A stretch of DNA of 49,008 nt from Alkalihalobacterium sp048323755 (GCF_048323755.1 NZ_JBLWFS010000029.1:1-49008), one strand, 5' to 3'. Positions 32,642-41,789 are shown, counted from the stretch's first letter. Program-made: numbers and translations. Notes: a model not told the origin generated them from the letters alone.

Positions 32642-32945
32642 ATCTTCTCAACCCCTATATCTATTTTTCTCTCATGGGCTATTATATAACAAAAAGAATT
32701 TTAAGATAAAGTAGAAAGTTTTTACTTTTATAAAGTTTAAATATTCACTGAAATTTAACTTTTCTGAAAGATAATTTACTATTCTTTATTTCTACTAGGC
32801 CCCTGCAAAATTTTGACGATTATAATTTAATAATCGATATTTATTTATTCTAGATAATCATGTATTATATAAAATTGTATGGTTATTACTTCATCATTTT
32901 TTATTATATATTTTACATAAAAGAAATTCTTAGGAGTCGATAGTT
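32642..32945. other. AT-rich intergenic region between divergent genes
   Basis: 304 bp, very AT-rich. It must hold the promoters of the lipoprotein gene and of the 63-residue gene; several -10-like sequences occur, but none could be paired with a good -35. Confidence 0.4.
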
Positions 32946-33137
32946 ATGAAAAAAGATAAAGTGCGTGGTGTAAGTATTCACACGACGGGAGAGGGATTAG
33001 CTTACTATATTCATTATGACCAAAATGGAACAAAACATGTAGACAAACAAATGTATGATGAAGCAATCGCTTCCCTTCAAAAATGGGATCACCAGATTGA
33101 CCAAAACAAAACCGAAGTTAGAGCTTTAAAGCTCTAA
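32946..33137 (+). CDS. Small protein of unknown function, 63 residues
   Basis: ATG after TAGGAG with 8-9 nt spacing. The product is soluble and charged, with a beta-rich first half (GVSIHTTGEGLAYYIHYDQNG) and a helical second half. I do not recognise it. Its last codons and stop lie within the left arm and loop of a terminator hairpin (33108-33148), so the message ends immediately after translation stops. Confidence 0.7.
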   Translation: MKKDKVRGVSIHTTGEGLAYYIHYDQNGTKHVDKQMYDEAIASLQKWDHQIDQNKTEVRALKL

Positions 33138-33148
33138 TCTCGGTTTTT
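33108..33148 (+). terminator. Terminator overlapping the 63-codon gene
   Basis: AAAACCGAAGTTAGAGCTTT pairs with the following AAAGCTCTAATCTCGGTTTT, with one or two mismatches, and a T-run follows. The stop codon (33135-33137) lies in the right arm. Confidence 0.8.
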
Positions 33149-33191
33149 TTCTTTAATGAAATACCATTCTATATAGTCAATTTTACCGTTT

Positions 33192-33296
33192 TTACCTAGA
33201 AAATGTAAATTCTTCGACGACCTCTCCAGTGTCATCCTCCAGTAAATAAATCGTACCAAGTACAACAACGTACGAACCCGTTCTGTGCTGATCAAA
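33192..33296 (-). pseudogene. 3' fragment of an unrecognised gene
   Basis: The reverse strand has 34 open codons ending at TAA (33192-33194), with protein-like composition (YVVVLGTIYLLEDDTGEVVE and then EFTFSR). There is no start codon, and TAA precedes it in frame. It reads like the C-terminus of a lost gene. It is 54 bp after the 63-codon gene, on the other strand. Confidence 0.35.
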
Positions 33297-33380
33297 TTAC
33301 TTCTTGAAAAAATTGCTAAGTCAATATATACTTAATACCAAGTAAACAAATATGTTTTATTGTAATTGGAGGAGTTACTA

Positions 33381-34184
33381 TTGATTAAGCCTGTCTATTT
33401 TCCAGCAGGAGATGTTCTTTTGTCTGCTATGATTCACTATCCAAAACATACATTAAGCGAACAGGTCCCTGCGGTCATCTTTGTCCACGGTTTTGTAGGA
33501 AGCAAAGTTGGTGAACACCGCCTGTTTGTAAAAGCTGCTAACTACTTTTCTGAACGTGGATTTTTAGTTTTTCGCTTTGATTTTGGCGGGTGTGGAGAAA
33601 GTGAAGGCGATTATAGTCACGTAACCTTAACCAAACAAGTGAAAGAGCTCCAAACAGCCATTGATTATGTATTATCTATAGATCGAGTTGATCCTAATTT
33701 GTTAACGGTTGTCGGTCATAGCTTAGGCGGAGCCGTTTCTTCATTAACAGCTAGCAGGGATGAGCGAATTAAGCGACTTATATTATGGTCACCTGTCGCA
33801 AGACCGTACAAAGATATTGTTCGGATTACGACTGAAGAGGCCGTTACTCAGGCTCACATAGAAGGTGTCTTTGATTACCAAGGGTTTAATTTAAGTCATC
33901 TCTTCTTTCAAGATTTGAAGCTTCACCACCCTTTAAAGACTTTACGCAATTATAAAGGTCCAGCATACATCATTCACGCTGCAAAAGATCAAGATGTTCC
34001 TCCTGGTAATACGATAGATTACTACAAAGCACTGAAAGAAAATCAAGCAGCGAAAACTCATTATTCTTTCATTCAAAATGCTGACCACACCTTTTCTAGT
34101 TACCTTTTTGAAAAACAGTTATTTAATGCTACGTTTGAATGGGTATCCATTATTGACAATAAAAGCAAAGTTAACATTATATAA
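33381..34184 (+). CDS. Alpha/beta-hydrolase family protein
   Basis: 267 residues. The nucleophile elbow GHSLGG places Ser114. Asp203 or Asp205 (AAKDQDVP) and His236 (ADHTFS) complete the triad, and VHGF is the oxyanion motif. This is a carboxylesterase or lipase-like enzyme with unknown substrate; there is no signal peptide, so it is cytoplasmic. The frame is open to 33366, but GGAGGAG lies inside those codons, and TTG at 33381, eight nt later, is the likely start. Confidence 0.88.
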   Translation: MIKPVYFPAGDVLLSAMIHYPKHTLSEQVPAVIFVHGFVGSKVGEHRLFVKAANYFSERGFLVFRFDFGGCGESEGDYSHVTLTKQVKELQTAIDYVLSIDRVDPNLLTVVGHSLGGAVSSLTASRDERIKRLILWSPVARPYKDIVRITTEEAVTQAHIEGVFDYQGFNLSHLFFQDLKLHHPLKTLRNYKGPAYIIHAAKDQDVPPGNTIDYYKALKENQAAKTHYSFIQNADHTFSSYLFEKQLFNATFEWVSIIDNKSKVNII

Positions 34185-34191
34185 AAGCAAA

Positions 34192-34229
34192 AAAGCTAGA
34201 CATGCTATATAACAGCAATGTCTAGCTTT
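34192..34229. terminator. Bidirectional terminator, hydrolase gene / prfC
   Basis: AAAGCTAGACAT and ATGTCTAGCTTT, perfect 12-bp arms with a 14-nt loop, between convergent genes; the reverse strand continues with TTTTTT. Confidence 0.85.
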
Positions 34230-34270
34230 CTTAGTCAAGAAGTAAAATGAGTTAGCTCTAATTCCAAACC

Positions 34271-35818
34271 TTAAAATAACATATCCCAACCCGAAGATAA
34301 CTTAATCTCAGGGTACTTATCTTTAAACCAATTGTACGTAAAATCATTTTCAAATAAGATCACTGTACGTTCGTGAAGATCCTTAACCAGAAGCTTGCGG
34401 CTGTCTGTCATTCGATCTGTCACTTCCCCTTCAACGACCCATCTTGCGAGAGAATGCGGAAGATACGATAATTCAATATCAACGTTATATTCATTTTTCA
34501 TTCGATATTCAAACACTTGATACTGTAATTCACCGACTGCGCCTAAGATATAATCATCAAAATAAGGAGTGCGGTATAGTTGGATCGTTCCTTCTTGAAC
34601 AAGCTGGTGAAGGCCTTTATGGAAATGCTTATGTTTTAAAGCATTTTTAGCTATTACTTTTGCAAATCGCTCAGGTGGAAACTGTGGCAGTTCTTCATAT
34701 TGAAAAACGTCATTTCCCGTTAGTAATGTATCCCCAACTTGATAAACGCCAGAATCGTAAATTCCAATGATATCCCCAGCATAAGCTGTATCAACTGTTT
34801 CACGTTCTGACGCAAAAAATTGATGAGATTGTGCCAGCTTTATCCTTTTTCCTGTTCGGGCAAGGGTCACATCCATCCCTCTCTCAAAAGCCCCTGAACA
34901 AATCCGTAAAAATGCAATTCTATCACGATGCTTCGGATTCATGTTCGCTTGAATTTTAAAAATAAATCCAGAAAACTGAGAAGCTTCAGGTTGAACTTCC
35001 CCTTTCGATGATTGTCTAGGTTGCGGGGGTGCAGCTAATCGAACAAATTGCTCAAGGAATCCTTGAACACCAAAGTTGCTCAAGGCACTACCAAAGAAAA
35101 CAGGCGTCATCTTTCCTTCTCTTACTTTTTCCATTGAAAAGGAGTTTCCTGCTTCATCAAGAAGCATAATGTCTTCATCTAATTTTTCCGTTTCATAATC
35201 ACGAAGTCCCGCTTCTTCAAGACTTACGACTTGATGTTCTTGACCTTCAATGAAAACTTCAACTGATTGATCGGTCCGGTTATAAATTCCTTTTAAAGTT
35301 TTTCCCATACCGATTGGCCAATTCATCGCATACGTTTCCATTTCTAACACTTCTTCTATTTCAGCTAATAAATCTAGTGGCTCTTTTCCTTCACGGTCTA
35401 GCTTATTAATAAAGGTTAGAATAGGAATTCCTCTCATTTTACAAACCTTAAACAGCTTAAGCGTCTGTGCCTCTATCCCTTTTGTCCCATCAATGACCAT
35501 AACTGCTGTATCAACGGCTGTTAATGTACGATACGTATCCTCACTGAAGTCTTGGTGACCTGGAGTATCGAGAATGTTAATTTGGACTCCTTCGTATTCA
35601 AGTTGCATAACACTTGAAGTAACAGAAATCCCACGTTGCTTTTCAATTTCCATCCAGTCAGATGTTGCATATACACCTGATTTTTTCCCTTTTACGGTTC
35701 CTGCTTTTCTTATTCCCCCACCGAGCAGTAACACTTTTTCTGTCAATGTCGTTTTCCCTGCATCGGGGTGAGATATAATAGCAAATGTTTTTCTTGGTAA
35801 TGTTTCTTGTTTACTCAT
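34271..35818 (-). CDS. prfC: Peptide chain release factor 3
   Basis: 515 residues, about the RF3 length (529 in E. coli). GTPase motifs: SHPDAGKTTLTEK (G1), DTPGHQDFSEDTY (G3), NKLDREGKEP (G4). The sequence GGGIRKAGTVKGKKSG is RF3-typical and separates it from EF-G and BipA. RF3 releases RF1 or RF2 from the ribosome after termination. B. subtilis lacks prfC as far as I recall, so the gene is an accessory trait. It has its own leader and terminator. Confidence 0.94.
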   Translation of the reverse strand: MSKQETLPRKTFAIISHPDAGKTTLTEKVLLLGGGIRKAGTVKGKKSGVYATSDWMEIEKQRGISVTSSVMQLEYEGVQINILDTPGHQDFSEDTYRTLTAVDTAVMVIDGTKGIEAQTLKLFKVCKMRGIPILTFINKLDREGKEPLDLLAEIEEVLEMETYAMNWPIGMGKTLKGIYNRTDQSVEVFIEGQEHQVVSLEEAGLRDYETEKLDEDIMLLDEAGNSFSMEKVREGKMTPVFFGSALSNFGVQGFLEQFVRLAAPPQPRQSSKGEVQPEASQFSGFIFKIQANMNPKHRDRIAFLRICSGAFERGMDVTLARTGKRIKLAQSHQFFASERETVDTAYAGDIIGIYDSGVYQVGDTLLTGNDVFQYEELPQFPPERFAKVIAKNALKHKHFHKGLHQLVQEGTIQLYRTPYFDDYILGAVGELQYQVFEYRMKNEYNVDIELSYLPHSLARWVVEGEVTDRMTDSRKLLVKDLHERTVILFENDFTYNWFKDKYPEIKLSSGWDMLF

Positions 35819-35901
35819 ACGATTGCTTCCTTCCTGTCTTGCTCTTATCCCAATAGTATAATGAAAGTTTACTCGACATACAAATTAATTTTTTCTGTCG
35901 T

Positions 35902-36897
35902 TTAAAGAACTTGGACACTCTTTTTCTCGGACATGGATCTAAGACATGCATCCATGACACGCATATTCTTTAACGTATGCTCATTATTATCGTTTAGGTC
36001 TTCCCCTTTTAAAATCGCATTCGAAATATATTCAATTTGACTGCGGTATTGATCGGCCACTACAGACTCTTCGCGAGTTCCATGCTCAGTGGTAACGGTT
36101 AACCTTCCTGCCCCACCTTGCTTATCGGGACGAAATGCCTGAGGAACGACTATTCTTCCTTTTGTTCCGATAACCTCGTATTGATTCACTGGAAATTGCT
36201 CAAAACTACTTGTAAACGTTGCAATCACCTGATCTGGAAAAGTCATCGTCCCTTGTACGGTTATATCGACATGGCTCTCCTCATCTACCTTTCCTTTACA
36301 ATACACTGAAACAGGCTCTGCCTCTAAAATAGTAAGAATAGCGTGAGTACAGTAACAGCCGACATCGTATAGACTACCGCCACCCAGTTGGGCGTTTAAT
36401 CGGATATTATTTGCTGTTAAGTCTAATATATAGGTAAACGCTGCATTCATCTGTTTTACTTTACCAATCTCTCCTGATTTTATGATTTCTTTTACTCTTT
36501 TGTGTTGTGGGTGAAATTGGTACATGAACGCTTCCATAAATCTCACTTCTTGCTGTTTGCATATTGACAGCATTTCTTCTACTTCTTTACTTGTTAATGC
36601 TGCGGGTTTCTCACAAAGAATGTGCTTGCCGTTTAAAGCAGCTTCGACCACCCACTTTTTATGTAGCGCATTAGGTAACGGAATATACACCGCATCAATT
36701 TCAGGGTCTGTTAATAATTGTTCATATGAGGAATAGGCTTTCGGTATAGCAAACTCTTTGGCTGTTTGCTCAGGTACTCTTTCTTGGCTGCTGATTGCTA
36801 GTATTTTGACATTGTTTGCTCGTTCTATCGCAGGAATGACTGCTTTTTTCGCAATTCCAGCATCACCTAGAACACCCCAATTTATTGTTTGTTTCAT
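35902..36897 (-). CDS. Gfo/Idh/MocA-family oxidoreductase
   Basis: 331 residues. N-terminal Rossmann fold (NWGVLGDAGIAKKAVIPAIE) and the family lysine motif HILCEKPAALT near residue 95. The C-terminal beta domain (GGGSLYDVGCYCTHAI) binds the substrate. It is an NAD(P)-dependent sugar or inositol dehydrogenase-like enzyme; the exact substrate cannot be read. It stands alone, between prfC and a beta-propeller gene. Confidence 0.9.
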   Translation of the reverse strand: MKQTINWGVLGDAGIAKKAVIPAIERANNVKILAISSQERVPEQTAKEFAIPKAYSSYEQLLTDPEIDAVYIPLPNALHKKWVVEAALNGKHILCEKPAALTSKEVEEMLSICKQQEVRFMEAFMYQFHPQHKRVKEIIKSGEIGKVKQMNAAFTYILDLTANNIRLNAQLGGGSLYDVGCYCTHAILTILEAEPVSVYCKGKVDEESHVDITVQGTMTFPDQVIATFTSSFEQFPVNQYEVIGTKGRIVVPQAFRPDKQGGAGRLTVTTEHGTREESVVADQYRSQIEYISNAILKGEDLNDNNEHTLKNMRVMDACLRSMSEKKSVQVL

Positions 36898-36923
36898 TTT
36901 ATACGACCTCCAATTTGTCCATA

Positions 36924-36964
36924 AAAAGATCCTACCATGTTTTATATTTACACAATAGGATCTT
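36924..36964 (-). terminator. Terminator of the beta-propeller gene
   Basis: AAGATCCT and AGGATCTT arms with a 23-nt loop, followed by TTTT on the reverse strand, between two genes of the same orientation. Confidence 0.65.
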
Positions 36965-36993
36965 CTTATAAATTGTACTTTTGTTTTCTTCTA

Positions 36994-37911
36994 TTATTTT
37001 TTTAAATAGGCAATTCCATCTGGGTGAATGCCGACTTCAATTCTTTGGTCCTCTTTTAACGTCTCCATGTTAATCACAGAAATATCGTTTGTTTTATTAT
37101 TCGCTACGAATGCTAACGTACCTTCTTCATTAAATACCGTTCCTCCAGGCCAAACACCGACACGGATCCGTTTCACTTCCCAAGGTCTAACATTTTCTTT
37201 TAATTTGTGTGCGGTTTCAATAATCGATAAATCGCCTGACTCTCGGTTTGGAATTAATGCATATTTACCATCTGGTGAAAAGACGATTCGAATAGGAACG
37301 CTCCCTACACGACGTTTGTGCTCTACTTCAAATGTCTTCGTATTAATAACATATAAATTATTGTCTCCTTGGTTAGCCACATACAAATGCTCACCATTTG
37401 GATGTACTGCCACTCCTTCTGGTGCTTTTCCAACCGGAAAATGATTGACAATTTCCTCTTTTGCGGTGTCAATTACCGTCATATTATCTGAACCAATGTT
37501 GGGTACATATACGGTTTTTCCGTCTGGTGAGAACGAAATCATATGCGATAATTTCTGATATGTAGGAAAGACTTTTTCAATTTCATCGGTTTCACTATTA
37601 ATGATAAATACTTTTTCACTATATGTCGATGCCATGTAAATCTTTTTCCCGTCATTCGTTACTCCTAGCCCATGTGGGAAGTTGAAGTCTGGATGTTCCA
37701 ATGTTGTTTCAATTTCAAATGTTTCATTGTTAATGATATTAATTTTATTGCCTAACGAGCAAGTAACATACGTTTTCTTACCATCTGGTGTTACTACAAC
37801 TTCATGTGGATTGTAGTCTGTTTCAATCGTCTTTTCAATCTCATTCGTTTGTAGATTAACAATTGAAACCGTATCCTCATCTTTATTCAAAACAATTAAA
37901 TACTCTTGCAT
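36994..37911 (-). CDS. Seven-blade YVTN-type beta-propeller protein
   Basis: 305 residues from the ATG at 37911 (AAGGGGGAG upstream); the frame is open to 38040 but that part is not coding-like. About seven repeats of the YVTN type are visible, such as YVTCSLGNKINIINN, VYVPNIGSDNMTVIDT, LYVANQGDNNLYVINT and AFVANNKTNDISVINM, each followed by a blade with PDG or PNG. There is no signal peptide, so the protein is probably cytoplasmic, whereas most such propellers are exported. Function unknown. Divergent to the metallo-beta-lactamase-fold gene, with which it shares 149 bp of promoter region. Confidence 0.85.
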   Translation of the reverse strand: MQEYLIVLNKDEDTVSIVNLQTNEIEKTIETDYNPHEVVVTPDGKKTYVTCSLGNKINIINNETFEIETTLEHPDFNFPHGLGVTNDGKKIYMASTYSEKVFIINSETDEIEKVFPTYQKLSHMISFSPDGKTVYVPNIGSDNMTVIDTAKEEIVNHFPVGKAPEGVAVHPNGEHLYVANQGDNNLYVINTKTFEVEHKRRVGSVPIRIVFSPDGKYALIPNRESGDLSIIETAHKLKENVRPWEVKRIRVGVWPGGTVFNEEGTLAFVANNKTNDISVINMETLKEDQRIEVGIHPDGIAYLKK

Positions 37912-37954
37912 TTGAAACTCCCCCTTATAAAATTTCGTTACCCTAAATATATCA

Positions 37955-37984
37955 TTGACATCTAATTCACACAAACCATATAAA
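37955..37984 (+). promoter_or_regulatory. Sigma-A promoter of the MBL-fold gene
   Basis: TTGACA (37955-37960), an 18-bp spacer and TATAAA (37979-37984), followed by a leader of about 70 nt. Confidence 0.7.
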
Positions 37985-38060
37985 CTACATAAATGGTTTT
38001 TAAAATATTGTGGTAAGATAGTAACTGAATCTTTATTCATACTATAACTAGGTGGTCAAT

Positions 38061-38894
38061 ATGAAACTCACACAGACAATCTCAACACACGACGAAGTCG
38101 TTTGTCTACATGGCACAATAAAAAAATTGGGAAGATCATTTACATTTAATGTTTATTATGTAGACGGTTTACTCATTGACACAGGTCCAGTGTGCGCCCA
38201 AGAAATCGTTATTGATTTCGCAAAAAAAGTAAACCCAAAACAGATCATACTTACTCATCATCATGAAGATCATGCTGGTAACGCAGCAACGTTATCGAAA
38301 TTATTAGATTTACCCATAAAAATGAGTGCTCATACAGCCAAGATACTTCAGACACCTCCAATTATACCTTTGTATCGGCGGTTAATTTGGGGAAAAGAAA
38401 CCAAAGGCGTCTGCGGAGAAATTGTTGAAAACTCAATTATGACTAAAAATCATCTTTTTTCCATTGTTCAAACACCAGGTCATTCAATTGATCATATTTG
38501 TTTAGTAAATGAAGAAAACGGCTGGTTATTTGCTGGCGATCTTTTCTTGGGTAAGAGGCTTTTATATGGAATGAAAGGTGAATCGATTCCGCAATTATTA
38601 AAATCGATTAGTCTTATATTAGATCATCGATTCGATACCGTATTTTGTGGACATGCAGGTATTGTAGGACATGGACATGAAGCACTTAAAGCCAAGAAAG
38701 AGTTTCTTCAAACGCTCATATCTGAAACGGCTTCTCTTTACAATCGAGGCTGGAGCGAAGAAAGGATAACGAGAAAACTCCTTTCCCGGCAAGCCGCTAT
38801 ACAACTGTTTTCTGGTGGTGAAATGGCACCTAAACACTTAATCCATTCGATTATTGAAACGATTTCTCCTCAAAATAATATAAAAACCAATTAA
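38061..38894 (+). CDS. MBL-fold metallo-hydrolase
   Basis: 277 residues. The zinc motif THHHEDHAG gives His66, His68, Asp70 and His71; further ligands are likely His in TPGHSIDH, Asp in FAGDLFLG and His in FCGHAG. The fold is a metallo-beta-lactamase hydrolase of the glyoxalase II or YflN group; substrate unknown. ATG at 38061 follows AGGTGG by five nt; a GTG at 38052 is inside that site. The extra C-terminal 60 residues are helical. Confidence 0.9.
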   Translation: MKLTQTISTHDEVVCLHGTIKKLGRSFTFNVYYVDGLLIDTGPVCAQEIVIDFAKKVNPKQIILTHHHEDHAGNAATLSKLLDLPIKMSAHTAKILQTPPIIPLYRRLIWGKETKGVCGEIVENSIMTKNHLFSIVQTPGHSIDHICLVNEENGWLFAGDLFLGKRLLYGMKGESIPQLLKSISLILDHRFDTVFCGHAGIVGHGHEALKAKKEFLQTLISETASLYNRGWSEERITRKLLSRQAAIQLFSGGEMAPKHLIHSIIETISPQNNIKTN

Positions 38895-38903
38895 TTTTTT
38901 ACT

Positions 38904-38932
38904 AGGGTGACTTAATGTCGCCCTCTTTTTTT
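38904..38932 (+). terminator. Terminator of the MBL-fold gene
   Basis: AGGGTGAC and GTCGCCCT (one G-T pair) with a 5-nt loop, followed by eight Ts. Confidence 0.85.
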
Positions 38933-39020
38933 ATTTCTAAATGCAAAACAGTTTCCTTTTATTGCTTTTTCGTATACAATTATTATCGGAATTATCAAAA
39001 AATATTAGGGGGGGTAAATT

Positions 39021-39476
39021 ATGGCTGTTACTGCATTTACATTTGCTCGATCTGCCAACATTCAAGTTTTAAATGCTGCAAAAGAACATCAACTCGACGC
39101 AGTTCCAGAAGGTTTTAACAATTCGGTACGCTGGAATGTTGGACACGTTCTAGTCATCGCTGAAACGGTATTAAGACATTCTGAGCATTACGAACCTGTG
39201 TTACCAAGCTTATATAAGAGATTGTTTGATATGGAGACAAGGCCTTCTGAATGGACAGAAGAACCACCATCTGTAGCTGAAGTCATGGAAATGTCTCAGA
39301 AACAACTAAAAGCAGTACAGAAGTTAAATAGTGAGCATGGTGATACTACCTTTGCCAAGCCATTTGTTTTATTTGGTACTACTTTTGATAATGTTTCAGA
39401 CGCTCTTGCGTTCATATCCTTTCATGAAGGACTCCACTACTCAACCTGTAAATACCTATTAAAGAAAACGAAATAA
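39021..39476 (+). CDS. DinB-family protein
   Basis: 151 residues, a four-helix bundle. The metal triad would be His42 (NVGHVLVIAE), His135 and His139 (FHEGLH), as in DinB/YfiT proteins. The family includes thiol transferases using bacillithiol; the substrate here is unknown. GGGGGGG lies 6-8 nt before the ATG. It ends at a terminator shared with the SASP gene. Confidence 0.88.
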   Translation: MAVTAFTFARSANIQVLNAAKEHQLDAVPEGFNNSVRWNVGHVLVIAETVLRHSEHYEPVLPSLYKRLFDMETRPSEWTEEPPSVAEVMEMSQKQLKAVQKLNSEHGDTTFAKPFVLFGTTFDNVSDALAFISFHEGLHYSTCKYLLKKTK

Positions 39477-39496
39477 CCCATTAACACAACCAAAAA

Positions 39497-39522
39497 GGAG
39501 GAAGAGTGTCTACTCTTCCTCC
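39497..39522. terminator. Bidirectional terminator, dinB-like gene / SASP gene
   Basis: Perfect 11-bp arms GGAGGAAGAGT / ACTCTTCCTCC with a 4-nt loop; the reverse strand continues with TTTTT. Confidence 0.88.
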
Positions 39523-39534
39523 AATCCATACATA

Positions 39535-39738
39535 TTATCTTTGATAACCGCCAAGTTGCTGCTCAGCCATTTGTACTAGACGCTTTGTGATTTCTCCACC
39601 TACAGAACCGTTTGAGCGAGCAGTAGTGTCAGCTCCGAGTTGTACACCGAATTCTTGTGCAATTTCCATTTTCATTTGATCAATTGCTTGTTGTGCGTTT
39701 GGTGCTACTAGTTGGTTTGAAGAATTATTGTTTGCCAC
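39535..39738 (-). CDS. Alpha/beta-type small acid-soluble spore protein
   Basis: 67 residues. MKMEIAQEFGVQLGADTTARSNGSVGGEITKRLV is the classic SASP core, including the GPR protease site between Glu and Ile/Ala. These proteins coat spore DNA and protect it, and are degraded on germination. Its gene should be under sigma-G; I could not place a clear sigma-G promoter upstream. Confidence 0.95.
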   Translation of the reverse strand: MANNNSSNQLVAPNAQQAIDQMKMEIAQEFGVQLGADTTARSNGSVGGEITKRLVQMAEQQLGGYQR

Positions 39739-39907
39739 TAGAAATCAACTCCTTAATAAGATTTAATTATATTATTTTCTAGAGTTGCGTTTCTAAACGT
39801 GGTAATTTATTCCTGTAATTTTAGTAATGTTTTATGTAAAAATTAAAAATCCCCGATCAACGGCGCTTAAACTCGTGTTAGACAAATTATAAAAATTTAG
39901 CTCTAAC

Positions 39908-39938
39908 AAAAAACGAGACCTTTTGAGCCTCGTTTTTT
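39908..39938 (-). terminator. Terminator of glmS
   Basis: AAAAAACGAG and CTCGTTTTTT arms with an 11-nt loop, after the glmS stop codon. Confidence 0.8.
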
Positions 39939-39986
39939 GAAGATATTTCAACTTGTATATTGGTAATTACAAGTATGTTAAATTTA

Positions 39987-41789
39987 TTATTCAACAGTTA
40001 CAGATTTTGCTAGGTTACGTGGCTTATCAACGTCACAACCACGGTGTAAAGCGGCATAGTACGAAATAAGTTGTAATGGGATCACACTTACGATCGGTGT
40101 TAAATACTCATGGACACTTGGAATAACAAATGCATCATCTACATCCTCTAAACCTTCCATACTAAAAATGCACGGATTAGCTCCACGTGCTGCAACTTCT
40201 TTCACGTTTCCTCGAATACTTAAATTAACATGTTCTTGAGTCGCTAACGCTATTACTGGTGTTCCTTCTTCAATTAATGCAATCGTTCCGTGCTTTAATT
40301 CACCACCAGCAAAGCCCTCAGCTTGAATATAAGAAATCTCTTTTAATTTAAGAGCTCCCTCTAATCCTACAAAATAATCAAGGCCACGACCGATAAAGAA
40401 ACAATTACGAGTTGTTGATAAGAAATCTCGAGCTAACTTTTCAATCGTTTCCTTTTGATCACATAGAGCTTCAATAGAGGTCGCAACAAGACTCAATTCA
40501 TAAATTGGATCGAAGTCGATATCAAAGCCTTGAGCATTTGCTGTATCTACAGCAAGAATTGCTAGAACCGCCATTTGTGCTGTATATGCTTTTGTTGAGG
40601 CTACTGCAATTTCTGGTCCTGCATACGTATGAAGCGTGTAATTAGCCTCGCGCGATAATGTAGAGCCAGGTACATTCGTAATCGTTAACGCACGGTAGCC
40701 AAGTTTTCTAACGTTTACTAATACGCCTCGACTATCCGCTGTCTCACCACTTTGTGAGATAAAAATAAAGAGTGGGTTTTCTGATAACAACGGCATGTTA
40801 TATAAAAATTCACTAGCAATATGAACTTCTACCGGTTTATTTGCAAGTCGTTCAATGAGCTGTTTTCCAACTAATCCTGCATGATAACTCGTTCCAGCAG
40901 CAATAATATAAATACGATCTGCTTCTTTCATCGCTTCTCGAATATTACCATCTAATTGGATTTTGTCTTCACTATCTTTATATTTAGAGATAATGTTGCG
41001 AATAACTACAGGCTGCTCATCGATTTCTTTTAACATGAAATGAGGATATGTTCCTTTTTCAATGTCACTTGCATCTAATTCTGCTTTAAATGGTTCTCTC
41101 GAAATCGTTACTCCTGCTAAATTTTTAATTTCAACTTCATCACGAGTAACAATTACAATTTCTTGATCCATTAATTCAACAAACGTATCTGTCACTTGTA
41201 ACATCGCCATTGCATCACTGGCAACAACATTTACATCTTCACCAATACCTACTAGAAGTGGACTTTTATTTTTACCGACATAGATTTTTTCCGGATCCTT
41301 CTCGTCGATTAACGCCGCCGCATATGAACCTTTTAGTAATGATAATGTTTGACGAAATGCTTTTTCAACAGTTTGACCTTCGTTAAGAGATTTTTCAACG
41401 AGTTGAACGATAACTTCCGTATCCGTATCACTTTCAAATGTTACATCTTCTAAGAAGTCACGTTTAAGCTGTGAATAGTTTTCAATAACTCCATTATGAA
41501 CAATGGTAAAGCGATGTGATGTGCTTTGATGAGGGTGAGCATTTACTTTACTTGGTTCCCCGTGTGTCGCCCAACGCGTATGACCAATTCCAACCGTTCC
41601 AGTCACATTCTCATCAACAGCCTCACGTAGTGTTGCAATACGTCCCTTTTCTTTAAAAAGGTGAACACCCTCATCGTTTACAATTGCAATTCCGGCAGAG
41701 TCATAGCCACGATACTCTAGCTTTTCTAACCCTTTTAATAAAATCTCTTTGGCATCCTGCGTTCCAATATATCCAACAATTCCACACAT
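39987..41789 (-). CDS. glmS: Glutamine--fructose-6-phosphate aminotransferase
   Basis: 600 residues. The N-terminal glutaminase domain begins MCGIVGYIG with the catalytic Cys2, and the two SIS isomerase domains end with DKPRNLAKSVTVE. It makes glucosamine-6-phosphate from fructose-6-phosphate and glutamine, the first step to UDP-GlcNAc. Its message begins with the glmS ribozyme, which cleaves when the product is abundant. It follows glmM on the same strand, so the two enzymes of the pathway lie side by side. Confidence 0.98.
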   Translation of the reverse strand: MCGIVGYIGTQDAKEILLKGLEKLEYRGYDSAGIAIVNDEGVHLFKEKGRIATLREAVDENVTGTVGIGHTRWATHGEPSKVNAHPHQSTSHRFTIVHNGVIENYSQLKRDFLEDVTFESDTDTEVIVQLVEKSLNEGQTVEKAFRQTLSLLKGSYAAALIDEKDPEKIYVGKNKSPLLVGIGEDVNVVASDAMAMLQVTDTFVELMDQEIVIVTRDEVEIKNLAGVTISREPFKAELDASDIEKGTYPHFMLKEIDEQPVVIRNIISKYKDSEDKIQLDGNIREAMKEADRIYIIAAGTSYHAGLVGKQLIERLANKPVEVHIASEFLYNMPLLSENPLFIFISQSGETADSRGVLVNVRKLGYRALTITNVPGSTLSREANYTLHTYAGPEIAVASTKAYTAQMAVLAILAVDTANAQGFDIDFDPIYELSLVATSIEALCDQKETIEKLARDFLSTTRNCFFIGRGLDYFVGLEGALKLKEISYIQAEGFAGGELKHGTIALIEEGTPVIALATQEHVNLSIRGNVKEVAARGANPCIFSMEGLEDVDDAFVIPSVHEYLTPIVSVIPLQLISYYAALHRGCDVDKPRNLAKSVTVE

